Source: Devosia sp. YIM 151766 (GTDB taxonomy: Bacteria; Pseudomonadota; Alphaproteobacteria; Rhizobiales; Devosiaceae). Taken from it: a stretch of 64,000 bases of DNA. The notes beneath the pieces were generated by a model that worked only from the letters and a program-made list of their open reading frames with translations, ran no database searches and was not told the DNA's origin. The stretch is from positions 558,001-622,000 of the forward strand of contig NZ_CP127251.1 of the NCBI RefSeq assembly GCF_030285925.1. The letters run 5' to 3'. Position numbers and translations under genes: made by a program. Position 1 is the stretch's first letter, and each line of letters opens with the position of its first letter. Below, one piece after another: positions 54,252 through 63,521 of the stretch.

Positions 54252-54621
54252 TCTCATGTCTCCGGCTGCAATGCCGGGGCAGAATCGTCTGTACCGGCCT
54301 GTTCCGAACCTAGCAGCACAATGAGAACATAACAAGAACATTGACTGCGGACGCCGGCGCCTCAGTGCTGATATCGGCAGGGCTCTTATGCATTACAAGA
54401 CTGGACGGGACGCGATTATCTGCGTAGAGAAGCCGCCCCTCGGCCCGCCGTTCCGTTCCGCATGACTGGTTCGCTTTCGCTCGCATGACCCTGGCCGGTC
54501 TGCGCGAAGAGCGGGCGTCGCTACTGACACGGCATGTCGCAGGATTTTTGGAGAGAGCTGTCGAAACCGGACGGGTCTCTCCGTCGCATGCCCGACACCA
54601 ACGCTTCCCAAGGGATACGGA
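54252..54621. other. Divergent intergenic region with LexA-type box
   Basis: 370 bases between the radical SAM gene and the DHA2 transporter gene. On the radical SAM side there is a promoter-like pair TTGTTA/TAGGTT (54335-54330 and 54312-54307, 17-base spacing) overlapping a LexA-type box. The rest, 54340-54600, has no ORF, tRNA or repeat that I can recognise. Confidence 0.5.
54325..54339 (-). promoter_or_regulatory. Putative LexA (SOS) box upstream of the radical SAM gene
   Basis: On the minus strand it reads GTTC-N7-GTTC (GAAC-N7-GAAC on plus), the direct-repeat SOS box of alphaproteobacteria with an A+T-rich spacer. It overlaps the -35 of a plausible promoter and lies about 74 bases before the ATG. 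Only base identity supports it. Confidence 0.6.
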
Positions 54622-56097
54622 ATGACAATGGAAACCACAATGGACGCTTCCCCCGAGAGTGCGCCGCACTCCTCCGACAATGCGGCGCGGAACCGGCTGG
54701 TGATCGCCATCCTGCTGGTGTCGACCTTCGTGGTCTTCCTCAATGAGACCATCATGAGCGTGGCTATCCCGCACCTGATGAACGATCTGGGGGTCACGGC
54801 GGGCGCCGCGCAATGGCTGACCACGGCATTCCTGCTGACCATGGCCATCGTGATCCCGATCACCGGTTTCCTGCTGCAGCGCATTAATACAAGGCCGATC
54901 TACATGCTGGCCATGTCGATCTTCACCCTGGGCACGCTGGTCTGCGCCCTGGCACCGGGCCTGGAAATGCTGATCTTCGGCCGGGTGATCCAGGCCACCG
55001 GCACGGCCATCATGATGCCGCTGCTCATGACCACGGTGATGACGCTGGTGCCGCCGGAAGGGCGCGGCAAGACCATGGGCAATATCTCGATCGTCATGGC
55101 GGTGGCCCCGGCCATCGGCCCGACCATCGGCGGTTTCATACTGGCCCATTTCGACTGGCGCTTCATGTTCTACTTCACCCTGCCGATTGCCGCCGGGGCG
55201 CTGCTTCTGGGAGCGACGCGCATCCGCAACGTCTCCAATCCGCGCTATGCGCCGCTCGACGTTTTATCGGTGATCGTCTCGGCGCTGGCCTTTGGCGGCC
55301 TCGTCTATGGCCTGTCCAGCCTGGGCGAGAGCGCCGAGCCTGGCTCGGCCATTCCGAGCTGGCTGCCGCTTGTCGTCGGCGTCGTTTCCATGGCCATCTT
55401 CATCTGGCGGCAATTGCAATTGCAGAGCGAGGACAAGGCCCTGCTCGACCTGCGCACCTTGCAGCACCGCAATTATACGCTGGCGCTGATCACCATGGCC
55501 ATCGCCATGGTCGCCCTGCTGGGCAGTTCGATCCTTTTGCCCATCTACACCCAGAACGTGCTCGGCCTCGACACTTTGCAGACCGGCATGATCCTGCTGC
55601 CGGGCGGGCTGCTCATGGGCGTGATGGGGCCCATTGTCGGCCGCCTCTATGACCGCGTCGGACCCCGCCCATTGCTGGTTCCCGGTGTGATCATGGTGTC
55701 GGCGGTGATGTGGGCCTTGACCTTTGTCAGCCAATATACCCCGGTCTGGGCGGTGGTCGCCGGCCATGTCACCCTGAGCTTCAGCCTGGCCCTGGCCTTT
55801 ACCCCGCTCTTCACCGCCTCGATGGGCTCGGTGCCGGCGCCGCTCTATTCCCATGCCAGCGCCATTCTCGGTTCGGTGCAGCAGGTGGCGGGCGCCGCGG
55901 GCATTGCCCTGTTCGTCGCGGTGATGAGCCTGCGCACCGCCTCGGCGGCGGCGGAGGGCCTGGAAGCCGTCGACGCCCTGGCCGCCGGTATCCGCGCCGG
56001 TTTCCTGTGCGGCGCCATCATCTCGGTGGCCATGGTCATTGCCGCATTCTTCGTGCGGCGGCCGGAAGGCGGCGCGCCCGGCATGGGCGGGCATTGA
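54622..56097 (+). CDS. DHA2-family MFS drug/efflux transporter
   Basis: A 491-residue transporter with about 14 membrane segments. It begins with a short cytoplasmic Asn/Ser-rich region, then helix 1 with FVVFLNETIMSVAIPHLMND (motif typical for DHA2 antiporters), an R in QATGTAIMMPLLMTT, and APAIGPTIGGFILAHFDWRFMFYF (motif C, antiporter). It likely exports a cationic or lipophilic compound with protons; no substrate can be given. ATG at 54622 with AAGGGA upstream; an ATG at 54628 is an alternative. Divergent from the radical SAM gene. Confidence 0.9.
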   Translation: MTMETTMDASPESAPHSSDNAARNRLVIAILLVSTFVVFLNETIMSVAIPHLMNDLGVTAGAAQWLTTAFLLTMAIVIPITGFLLQRINTRPIYMLAMSIFTLGTLVCALAPGLEMLIFGRVIQATGTAIMMPLLMTTVMTLVPPEGRGKTMGNISIVMAVAPAIGPTIGGFILAHFDWRFMFYFTLPIAAGALLLGATRIRNVSNPRYAPLDVLSVIVSALAFGGLVYGLSSLGESAEPGSAIPSWLPLVVGVVSMAIFIWRQLQLQSEDKALLDLRTLQHRNYTLALITMAIAMVALLGSSILLPIYTQNVLGLDTLQTGMILLPGGLLMGVMGPIVGRLYDRVGPRPLLVPGVIMVSAVMWALTFVSQYTPVWAVVAGHVTLSFSLALAFTPLFTASMGSVPAPLYSHASAILGSVQQVAGAAGIALFVAVMSLRTASAAAEGLEAVDALAAGIRAGFLCGAIISVAMVIAAFFVRRPEGGAPGMGGH

Positions 56098-56124
56098 GGC
56101 TCCCCGACCTTCTTCAACCCCACC

Positions 56125-56158
56125 GCTCGTCACCCTCGCGCTCGACGCGAGGGTGACG
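56125..56158. repeat. Intergenic palindromic repeat, family B, copy 3
   Basis: CGTCACCCTCGCG, CTCGA and CGCGAGGGTGACG, a near-perfect inverted repeat matching copies 1 and 2, preceded by CGCT. It lies between the convergent DHA2 transporter and moaB genes, 27 bases after the first stop, where it could work as a two-way terminator. Confidence 0.7.
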
Positions 56159-56181
56159 ATCCGATACGGGAAAGGTCCGGA

Positions 56182-56727
56182 CTATTTCTCCGCCAGGCGC
56201 GGCATCAATTCCACGAAATTGCAGGGCTTGTGCCGGTAGTCGAGCTGGTGGCTGAGAATGCCTTGCCAGGCATCGCGGCAGGCGCCGCGCGAGCCGGGCA
56301 GGCAGAACACGAAAGTGGTGCCGATCAAGCCGGCTGTGGCGCGCGATTGCAGCGACGAGGTGCCCACTGTCGTGCCCGAATATTGGTGGAACAGCACCGA
56401 AAAGCCCTCCATCCGCTTGTCGAATAATGGCTCGACGGCTTCCGGGGTGACGTCGCGGCCGGAAAAGCCGGTACCGCCGGTGGTCAGGATCACGTCGACA
56501 TCCGGATTGGCGACCAGCGCCTGCACGGCGGCGCGGATGAGCTGGATGTCGTCGCGGATCACCTGCCGCTCGAAACAGCGATGGCCATCGGCCTCCAGCA
56601 GCGCTTTGAGCAGCGCGCCGCCGGTATCGGTTTCAAGGGTCCGGCTGTCGGATACGGCGATGACGGCGATGGCGAGCGGCTTGAATTCCCGGTCTTCGAA
56701 TCTTTCCGTCTTGAACATCGTCATCAC
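56182..56727 (-). CDS. moaB: Molybdenum cofactor biosynthesis protein B
   Basis: MoaB/MogA-type protein of 181 residues in molybdopterin synthesis. The conserved adenylation-fold motifs are AVIAVSDSRT near residue 22, ILTTGGTGFSGRDVTPEAVEPL near 80 and the C-terminal LPGSRGACRDAW. Its reading frame starts inside the end of the upstream MFS gene (95-base overlap), so it is probably translated by coupling. Other Moco genes are not in the window. Confidence 0.93.
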   Translation of the reverse strand: MMTMFKTERFEDREFKPLAIAVIAVSDSRTLETDTGGALLKALLEADGHRCFERQVIRDDIQLIRAAVQALVANPDVDVILTTGGTGFSGRDVTPEAVEPLFDKRMEGFSVLFHQYSGTTVGTSSLQSRATAGLIGTTFVFCLPGSRGACRDAWQGILSHQLDYRHKPCNFVELMPRLAEK

Positions 56728-58021
56728 TATCCAGGGTTTCGATCAATTCCTCCGGCACAGGCGCTTCGCCGCCGGATGAGCCCAATTCGTCATCATTATC
56801 ACCGCGCGGGTCGAGGACAAAGGTTTCCGGGGTCACCTGCTTGTCGCTCATCGGCTGGAACGGCGCTCGCGCCGCCGCATCGGGGCGCTGGCGGACGCGC
56901 ATGCGCAGATAGGCCGCGCCGGCCAGGGCGCCGTGGAAGGTCGCGGTGACGACGAACAGGCCCACCGGGCTCCAGGCGCCCATGATCAGCGAGGCCACGG
57001 CCGGGCCGATGGCCAGGCCCAGGCCCAGGATCAGCAGCATGCCGCCGGCGATCTTGGCGAATTCCCCCTCCTTGGCGAAGTCATTGGCATGGGCAACCGC
57101 GACCGCATAGATCGGATTGGCGGCGAAGCCATAGGCGGCGAACAGCACATACATGCCCCAGCCCGCCTCGGGATTGACGATCGCGGTTGTCGCGCCCACC
57201 AAAGCCGCGAAGCCGGCCAGCCCGATCAGCACCTTGCGGCGGTCGATCCGGTCGGACAAGCGCCCGAACGGCACCTGCGCCACCGCCCCCAGAATGGCGG
57301 CGAGGGCGAAGAGCAGGGCAATGCCGCTGGCATCCAGCCCCTGTTCATAGCCATAGACCGGCGCCAGCGTGCCGAAGGCGCCATTGGCCATGCCGCAGGA
57401 AAAGGCGGCAATCGCGGCGACCGGCGAGGTGCGATAGAGCAGGCCGATATCGAGCTTGGCCGATTGCAGCGGCTTGGGCTGGGGGCTGGAGGTCAGCGCC
57501 GTGGGCAGCACGGCGCAGATGAAGCGGATGGCGCCGATGACGAAGGGGATATAGCCGGCAGTGCCGGTGACCGACATGGCGATCTGCCCCATGGTGGAAG
57601 CGGCCATGTTGATGGTCACATAGATGGAAAAGATGGTGCCGCGGCTCTTGTTGTCCGCGACTTCGTTGAGCCAGCTTTCCACGATCATCGCCGCGCCGGC
57701 GAAACAGAAACCGGACAGCGCGCGCAGCAGGATCCAGCTTACATCGTTGATCCACAACAGGTTCAGCAGGATGGTGATGGTGCCGATGGCCGCCATTACC
57801 GAAAAGGCGCGGATATGGCCGACCTTGCGCACCACCAGCGGCACAAAGAGCGAGCCGGCCACGAACCCCACCGACCAGCCGGTGCCGACCAGGCCCAGCG
57901 CCAGGAGCGAGAAATCCTCTTCCCTGCCGCGCACCGAGAGCAGCAGGCCCTGCAACCCGCCGCCGAACATGAGCAGGGCCGAGCCGAGAAACAGGGCATA
58001 AATCTTGATGACGGAAGCCAT
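56633..58021 (-). CDS. MFS transporter with C-terminal hydrophilic extension
   Basis: A 462-residue transporter with about 12 membrane helices (residues 10-385) starting ASVIKIYALFLGSALLMFGG. Cytoplasmic loop SDRIDRRKVLIG matches MFS motif A between helices 6 and 7 or 8. A hydrophilic tail follows: acidic up to about SDDDVQDG, then a basic end PGIQAARHRRHRRIRQPDP that is translated from the same DNA as moaB codons 1-30 in another frame. This tail is probably not meaningful protein and suggests loss of the original stop. Substrate unknown. Confidence 0.85.
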   Translation of the reverse strand: MASVIKIYALFLGSALLMFGGGLQGLLLSVRGREEDFSLLALGLVGTGWSVGFVAGSLFVPLVVRKVGHIRAFSVMAAIGTITILLNLLWINDVSWILLRALSGFCFAGAAMIVESWLNEVADNKSRGTIFSIYVTINMAASTMGQIAMSVTGTAGYIPFVIGAIRFICAVLPTALTSSPQPKPLQSAKLDIGLLYRTSPVAAIAAFSCGMANGAFGTLAPVYGYEQGLDASGIALLFALAAILGAVAQVPFGRLSDRIDRRKVLIGLAGFAALVGATTAIVNPEAGWGMYVLFAAYGFAANPIYAVAVAHANDFAKEGEFAKIAGGMLLILGLGLAIGPAVASLIMGAWSPVGLFVVTATFHGALAGAAYLRMRVRQRPDAAARAPFQPMSDKQVTPETFVLDPRGDNDDELGSSGGEAPVPEELIETLDSDDDVQDGKIRRPGIQAARHRRHRRIRQPDP

Positions 58022-58110
58022 GACGCGAAAGGGCCTTCGCTGGTGTGTTCAACGCTGCAAATCACTCGAACACGACCATAGCGTGGCGATTGGTGAAATG
58101 GACCCCGAAA

Positions 58111-58923
58111 TTACGCCTTCTCTACAAGCCCCAGGCTGTTCATCTTCATGCGCAGGCTCAGCAGATCCTTCCAGGCCTGCTGCTTGGCCGGCGGATTGCG
58201 CAGCAGATAGGCCGGATGCAGCGTCGGCAGCGCATCGACCTCATGGGCGCCGATGGCGACATTCTGCCATTTGCCGCGCATCTTGATGATGCCATTGGTG
58301 GTCTTGAATATGGTCTGCATGGCCGGGCCGCCCAGGGTCATCACCAGTTTCGGCGCCACCAGTTCCACCTGCCGGTGCAGGAAGGGCAGGCACAATTCCA
58401 GCTCTTCCGGCGTCGGCGTGCGATTGCCGGGCGGGCGCCAGGGCACGGTATTGACGATGTAAACCGAGCTGCGGTCGAGGCCGATAGCGGCCAGCATGCG
58501 GTCGAGCAATTGACCGGAGCGGCCGACAAACGGCTTGCCCTGCCGGTCTTCCTCGGCGCCGGGCGCCTCGCCGATCAGCATGATTTTCGCTTGCGGATTG
58601 CCATCGGCAAAGACCAGTTGCGTGGCGCGGAACTTGAGGCCGCAACCATTGTAGTCATTGAGAATATTGCGCAATTCATCGAGCGAGCCGGCGGCGGCGG
58701 CCAGCTGGCGGGCCTCGCTGGGATCGCCGCCCACCGGCCCGGCAGCCACCGGTGGCGGCGTCTGCGGCGCGGCGGCGCGCGGCGGCATAATGGCCGGGGC
58801 AGGGGGCTTCTGGGCGAAGCGGTCGACCGGATCTTCGCCCATGGCCGTATCGACCCCGGCGGCCCGATACCAGTCGAGCACCGAGAGCATTTCGGCGTTA
58901 TTGAGCGGTCGATCTTGAGACAT
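58111..58923 (-). CDS. Family-4-like uracil-DNA glycosylase with incomplete Fe-S ligand set
   Basis: From ATG 58923 the protein has 270 residues: an N-terminal Pro/Ala-rich leader of about 85 residues, then the glycosylase domain. Motif A is [20 protein letters not shown] (residue 125 region) and motif B is [10 protein letters not shown]. Aligned by eye with Thermus UDGa, the Fe-S cysteines are changed: C14 to Tyr (YNGCGLKF), C17 kept, C86 to Trp ([12 protein letters not shown]), C102 kept (LELCLPFL). It removes uracil from DNA; the cluster is probably absent. Divergent from the ETF-QO gene. Confidence 0.87.
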   Translation of the reverse strand: MSQDRPLNNAEMLSVLDWYRAAGVDTAMGEDPVDRFAQKPPAPAIMPPRAAAPQTPPPVAAGPVGGDPSEARQLAAAAGSLDELRNILNDYNGCGLKFRATQLVFADGNPQAKIMLIGEAPGAEEDRQGKPFVGRSGQLLDRMLAAIGLDRSSVYIVNTVPWRPPGNRTPTPEELELCLPFLHRQVELVAPKLVMTLGGPAMQTIFKTTNGIIKMRGKWQNVAIGAHEVDALPTLHPAYLLRNPPAKQQAWKDLLSLRMKMNSLGLVEKA

Positions 58924-58989
58924 TGGGCCCGTTATGTCACACCCCGGAAGGCGCGACCAGCCGCGCCCGGGCCCTGAAGGTAAATTCGC

Positions 58990-60642
58990 ATGGCAGATGC
59001 CGGCAATCGTGAAGTGCTGTCCACCGATGTGCTGATCGTCGGCGCCGGTCCATCGGGCCTGGCGGCGGCGATCCGGTTGAAACAGCGCCATCCCGAGCTC
59101 GCCGTCACCGTGGTGGAAAAGGCGGCGGAACTGGGTGGGCACATCCTTTCCGGCGCGGTGATGGACCCGGTGGGGCTCGATGCGCTGATCCCCGATTGGC
59201 GTCTCAAAAATGCCCCCGTCGGGCCGGATGCGTTAACAGACTGTTATCATTACCTTACGCCAAAACGCGATTTCGTCATCCCTCAGGCCTTGATGCCAAT
59301 GCAGATGCGGACGCGGGGCGGGATCATCGTCAGCCTGGGCGATCTGGTCCGCTGGCTGGGCGAGCAGGCGAGCGAACTGGGCGTCGATATTTTCCCGATG
59401 ACGGCGGCGGTCGATGTGCTGCGCGACGGCGACGGACCGGTGCGGGGGATCATCACCGGCGATCTCGGACTGGACCGCGAGGGCAATCCCAAGCCGGGTC
59501 ATGCCGAAGGGATTGCGCTGGAGGCGAAATATACGCTGATCGCCGAAGGCGCGCGCGGCTCGCTGGCCAAGCACATCATCGGCGCCTTCGCGCTGGACCG
59601 GGATGCCAGCCCGCAAAAATACGGATTGGGCATCAAGGAAGTCTGGGAAATCCCGGCCGCGCGGCACCAGCCGGGCAAGGTCGACCATTATCTCGGCTTT
59701 CCGCTCGACAATGGCACCGGCGGTGGCGGCTTCGCCTATCATGCGCAGGATCGGAAACTTTATCTCGGCTATGTGGTGCATCTCGACTATGCCGACCCGA
59801 CGCTGTCGCCCTTCGACGAATTCCAGCGCTTCAAGACCCATTCTGCCATTGCGCCGCTGCTGGAGGGGGCGACCCGGATCAGCTATGGCGCGCGGGCGCT
59901 GACGGCGGGCGGCTGGCAGGCCATTCCCGATCTCGCCTTTGCCGGCGGCGGTCTGATCGGCTGCGCCGCCGGTTTCATGAACGCGCCCCGGCTCAAGGCC
60001 ATCCACAATGCCATCCTTTCGGGCATCGGCGCCGCCGACGCGGTGGGCGCCGCTATCGCCGCAGGAAGGCAGCACGACCTGATCGCCGATTTCGGCCGCC
60101 GCGTCATGGCGACCGGCATCGACAAGGAATTGCGCGGCGTGCGCAATTTGAAACCGCTCTGGGCCAAATTCGGCACCTTGGCCGGGGCTTTTCTGGGCGG
60201 CGTCGACATGTGGTGCCAGACGATATTGCGTTTCGCGCCCTTCGGGACGCTGCGCTGGTCGACGCAAGATGCCGCGAAATTGCAGCCGATAGCCGCGGTG
60301 ACGCCGCGCCGCTATGAACGGCCCGACGGCAGGATCACTTTCGACCGCGCCGCATCGGTCTATCTGGCCAATCTGGCGCATGACGAAGACCAGCCGGTCC
60401 ATCTCAAACTGGCCGATCCCGGCATTCCGGTGCGGGAAAACCTGCCGCGTTATGGCGAGCCCGCGCCGCTTTATTGCCCGGCCGGGGTCTATGAACTGGC
60501 CGAGGAGGGCGGGGCACCGGTCTTTCGCATCCATGCCGCCAATTGCGTGCATTGCAAGACCTGTGACATCAAGGACCCGGCCGGCAACATCACCTGGGTG
60601 CCGCCCGAAGGCGGCAGCGGGCCGAATTACAGCGGAATGTGA
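58990..60642 (+). CDS. Electron transfer flavoprotein-ubiquinone oxidoreductase
   Basis: A 550-residue membrane-associated FAD and 4Fe-4S enzyme that moves electrons from ETF (fatty acid and amino acid oxidation) to ubiquinone. The FAD motif GAGPSGLAAAIRLKQR is near residue 18, the quinone-binding region follows, and the cluster cysteines are near the C-terminus: CPAGVYEL and CVHCKTCDIKDP, then the end NITWVPPEGGSGPNYSGM, as in mitochondrial ETF-QO. It works with ubiquinone made through the UbiA route. Confidence 0.95.
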   Translation: MADAGNREVLSTDVLIVGAGPSGLAAAIRLKQRHPELAVTVVEKAAELGGHILSGAVMDPVGLDALIPDWRLKNAPVGPDALTDCYHYLTPKRDFVIPQALMPMQMRTRGGIIVSLGDLVRWLGEQASELGVDIFPMTAAVDVLRDGDGPVRGIITGDLGLDREGNPKPGHAEGIALEAKYTLIAEGARGSLAKHIIGAFALDRDASPQKYGLGIKEVWEIPAARHQPGKVDHYLGFPLDNGTGGGGFAYHAQDRKLYLGYVVHLDYADPTLSPFDEFQRFKTHSAIAPLLEGATRISYGARALTAGGWQAIPDLAFAGGGLIGCAAGFMNAPRLKAIHNAILSGIGAADAVGAAIAAGRQHDLIADFGRRVMATGIDKELRGVRNLKPLWAKFGTLAGAFLGGVDMWCQTILRFAPFGTLRWSTQDAAKLQPIAAVTPRRYERPDGRITFDRAASVYLANLAHDEDQPVHLKLADPGIPVRENLPRYGEPAPLYCPAGVYELAEEGGAPVFRIHAANCVHCKTCDIKDPAGNITWVPPEGGSGPNYSGM

Positions 60643-60774
60643 CCACGGGCAAACCATGCCGGCCTTGCGGCGCGGTCCCAAAACGGACAATCTTTGCGCC
60701 GATTTGCAGCCGGGCACGGCATGGACCGGGTTTGTCGTCTGTGCCCGGAAACGCTCTAGGGAGAATCCAGCCTC

Positions 60775-62508
60775 GTGACTTTGTTTTCCACTCGTCGGGC
60801 TCTGCCCTTGCTTGCGGCGGCCCTGCTGGCGCTGATGGCGCTGCCCTCCATGGCGCAATTCGACGCCGGCATGAGGGTGCAGGAGGCGGCGCGCGATTTG
60901 CTCAAGCTGTTCCGCCCCAGCATTTCGGGCTCCTATATGGCCGGCCAGCAGGCCATCAAGGACCTGCGCACCGATGAGGCGGCGCGCTATTTCAACGATG
61001 CCGCCCAGGCCGATTGGGACAATGCCATCCTGGTGGAGAGGGCCTTCGTGGCCCTGGCCGCCGACGGGCAGATCAGCAAGGCGGCCAGCACCGCCCGCCG
61101 CGCGCTCGAACTCGATTCCGAAAACCAATTGGCCGAACTGGTCGTGGCCGTCGAGGCGTTCAAGGAGCGCCGCTATGCGGCGGCCGAGCGCCGCCTGCGC
61201 AATGTGGGCGAGGATACGTTCAGCGGCATTACCGCCAGCATATTGCGGGCCTGGGCGCTGACCGGCGAGGGCAAGACCAGCGAGGCGGATGCGCTGATGG
61301 ATCGCATCGGCGAGCGCGGCCTTGAGGATTTCCTGCTGTTCCATCGGGCGATGATGGCTGAGGCGGGGGGCAATACCCAATTGGCGCTGGACCTGGCGGA
61401 GCGCGCCTATGACCTCGAACCCTATGTAGCCCGGGTCAACGAAATCTATGCGCGCATGCTCGCCAATAGCGGCGATTTCGAAGCGGCCAATGACGTGCTC
61501 GATGCCTTCGAGGCGCAGGGCCTGAGCCATGCGGTCATCCGCAATGTGCGCGAAGCGGTGGATGCCCGCCGGCGCCCCGGCATTTTCGCCACCAGCGTCC
61601 AGGTCGGCGCCGCCGAAATGTTCCACAGCATCGGCGTGGCCTTGTCGCGCGACCGCAGCTACGACCTGGCGCTGGTCTTTTTGCGGCTGGGCACCTATCT
61701 CGACCCGTCCTCGGACGTGCTGGCGCTGGCGCTCGGCCAATTGCTCGACAGTGCCGGCCAGCACGAAGCGGCCAACAAGATCTATGATTCCATTGCCGCC
61801 AAATCGGCGCTGAAGCCCACCGCCGTAGTGCGGGTGGCCCAGAATCTCGACGCCCTGGGCGACCGCGAGGAAGCCATCCGCCGTCTGCGCAATATCGTCG
61901 CCACCCGGCCGGACGATCTCGATGCCGTTTCGGTGCTGGGCGATCTGTTGCGCTATGACGAGCAATATCTGGACGCCGCCAAAGCCTATAGCGCCGCCAT
62001 CGACCTTACCGGCGGCGATTCCGTCGCCGATTGGCGCTTCTATTATGTGCGCGGCATCGCCTATGAGCGGGCCAAGGAATGGCCCGAGGCCGAGGCCGAT
62101 TTCCAGCGGGCGCTGGAGCTCAATCCCGACCAGCCGCAGGTGCTCAATTATCTGGGCTATAGCTGGATCGACATGGACATGCATCTCGACGAGGCGCTGG
62201 AAATGATCGAGAAGGCGGTCGAGGCGCAGCCGCGCGACGGCTATATTATCGACTCCCTCGGCTGGGCCTTCTACAAGCTCGGCCGGCTGGACGAGGCGGT
62301 GGAAACGCTCGAACGCGCCGTCATGCTGCTGCCCAGCGACCCGGAGATCAACGACCATCTGGGCGATGCCTATTGGAAAGTGGGCCGCAAGCTGGAAGCG
62401 CGTTTCCAGTGGAACATTGCCCGCTCGGTCGACGCGATCGGCACTGTCGCCGAGCGCGTCGCGCCCAAGCTGGCGGACGGATTGACGCCGGAAAACGAGA
62501 CCGAATAG
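60775..62508 (+). CDS. Exported tetratricopeptide repeat protein
   Basis: A 577-residue protein starting at GTG 60775, with AGGGAG ten bases upstream. Residues 1-27 form a signal peptide (ALPLLAAALLALMALPSMAQ). Many TPR units follow; the clearest are near residues 425-560 (GIAYERAKEWPEAEADFQRALELNP, AWAFYKLG-type helix pairs and SDPEINDHLGDAYWKVGRKL). It is probably periplasmic or an outer-membrane-associated scaffold; related genes often sit between ETF-QO and ispE in Hyphomicrobiales. Partners unknown. Confidence 0.87.
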   Translation: MTLFSTRRALPLLAAALLALMALPSMAQFDAGMRVQEAARDLLKLFRPSISGSYMAGQQAIKDLRTDEAARYFNDAAQADWDNAILVERAFVALAADGQISKAASTARRALELDSENQLAELVVAVEAFKERRYAAAERRLRNVGEDTFSGITASILRAWALTGEGKTSEADALMDRIGERGLEDFLLFHRAMMAEAGGNTQLALDLAERAYDLEPYVARVNEIYARMLANSGDFEAANDVLDAFEAQGLSHAVIRNVREAVDARRRPGIFATSVQVGAAEMFHSIGVALSRDRSYDLALVFLRLGTYLDPSSDVLALALGQLLDSAGQHEAANKIYDSIAAKSALKPTAVVRVAQNLDALGDREEAIRRLRNIVATRPDDLDAVSVLGDLLRYDEQYLDAAKAYSAAIDLTGGDSVADWRFYYVRGIAYERAKEWPEAEADFQRALELNPDQPQVLNYLGYSWIDMDMHLDEALEMIEKAVEAQPRDGYIIDSLGWAFYKLGRLDEAVETLERAVMLLPSDPEINDHLGDAYWKVGRKLEARFQWNIARSVDAIGTVAERVAPKLADGLTPENETE

Positions 62509-62517
62509 CGCTCGCTC

Positions 62518-63396
62518 ATGGGGCAGAAGCTTATCCAGCCGGCGCCGGCCAAGATCAATCTGGCCCTGCATGTCACGCGGCGGCGCGATGACGGCTATCA
62601 CGAGCTGGAAAGCCTGATCGTCTTCGCCGACCTCTCCGACGAGCTGGAGGCGCATGCCGCCGACCGGGACAGCCTGGTGCTGTCCGGACCGTTCGGCGAC
62701 GCGCTCGGCGCCGGGCCGGATAATCTGGTCTTGCGGGCAGTGGCGGCCTTCCGGGCGCGCTGGCCGCAACTATCGCCGCCGGGCCTGGCGCTTCACCTCG
62801 CCAAGAACCTGCCGGTGGCGGCGGGCATTGGCGGCGGCTCGGCCGATGCGGCGGCGGCCCTGCGCCTCATGGCCGCCCTGGCCCCGGAGCCGGTGCCGGT
62901 GGCCGGGCTGGTCGACCTGGCGGCCGGGATCGGCGCCGATGTGCCGGCCTGTCTCCTCTCGCGCCCGCTGGTGGCGCGGGGCATAGGCGAAATCCTCTCG
63001 CCCCTGCCGGAATTTCCCCCGCTTTACCTGGTGCTGGTCAATCCGGGCATCGCCGTGGCTACAGCCGACATCTTCCGGCGCCTGCGCAGCCACGACAATT
63101 ATCCGCTGCCGGCCCTGCCCACGCCGCTGACCCGCCCGGCGCAACTGGGCCTGTGGCTGGCCGAAACCCGCAACGACCTCGAACCTCCGGCCATCAAGCT
63201 GGTGCCGGAAATCGGCCGGCTGATCGACGAACTGGCCGACAGCCCCGGCTGCATGCTGGCGCGCATGTCCGGATCCGGGGCGACGGTGTTCGGCCTGTTC
63301 GGATCGGCGGGGCCGGCGCATGAAGCGGCCAGCGAGATAAGGCGGCTGCATCCCGATTACTGGGTGGGCACGGCGCCATTATTGGCGGCGGCATAG
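62518..63396 (+). CDS. ispE: 4-diphosphocytidyl-2-C-methyl-D-erythritol kinase
   Basis: IspE phosphorylates CDP-ME in the non-mevalonate isoprenoid route. The 292-residue GHMP kinase has PAPAKINLALHVTRRRDDGYHELES at its start, the ATP loop LPVAAGIGGGSADAAAALRL near residue 100, and the C-terminal motif MLARMSGSGATVFGLF. It starts nine bases after the TPR gene's stop and is co-transcribed. Its product supports ubiquinone side chains, linking it to ubiA. Confidence 0.96.
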   Translation: MGQKLIQPAPAKINLALHVTRRRDDGYHELESLIVFADLSDELEAHAADRDSLVLSGPFGDALGAGPDNLVLRAVAAFRARWPQLSPPGLALHLAKNLPVAAGIGGGSADAAAALRLMAALAPEPVPVAGLVDLAAGIGADVPACLLSRPLVARGIGEILSPLPEFPPLYLVLVNPGIAVATADIFRRLRSHDNYPLPALPTPLTRPAQLGLWLAETRNDLEPPAIKLVPEIGRLIDELADSPGCMLARMSGSGATVFGLFGSAGPAHEAASEIRRLHPDYWVGTAPLLAAA

Positions 63397-63521
63397 GGGT
63401 CATGATGCGCGCGAGAGGTCGGGTGCGGCGCTCGTTGAATCGCCGGCATTTCCCCTACCGCATGGACAACCCGCCATCGCCGCGCTAATCACGCCGTGCC
63501 CACCAAAACCGGTTATCCGCC

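Noticed and set aside
59233..62769. A 1178-codon open frame on the minus strand across the ETF-QO, TPR and ispE genes
   Set aside because: It is exactly antisense to three well-supported genes, its translation is rich in Arg, His, Gln and Gly without domain motifs, and such long shadow frames are expected in GC-rich coding DNA.
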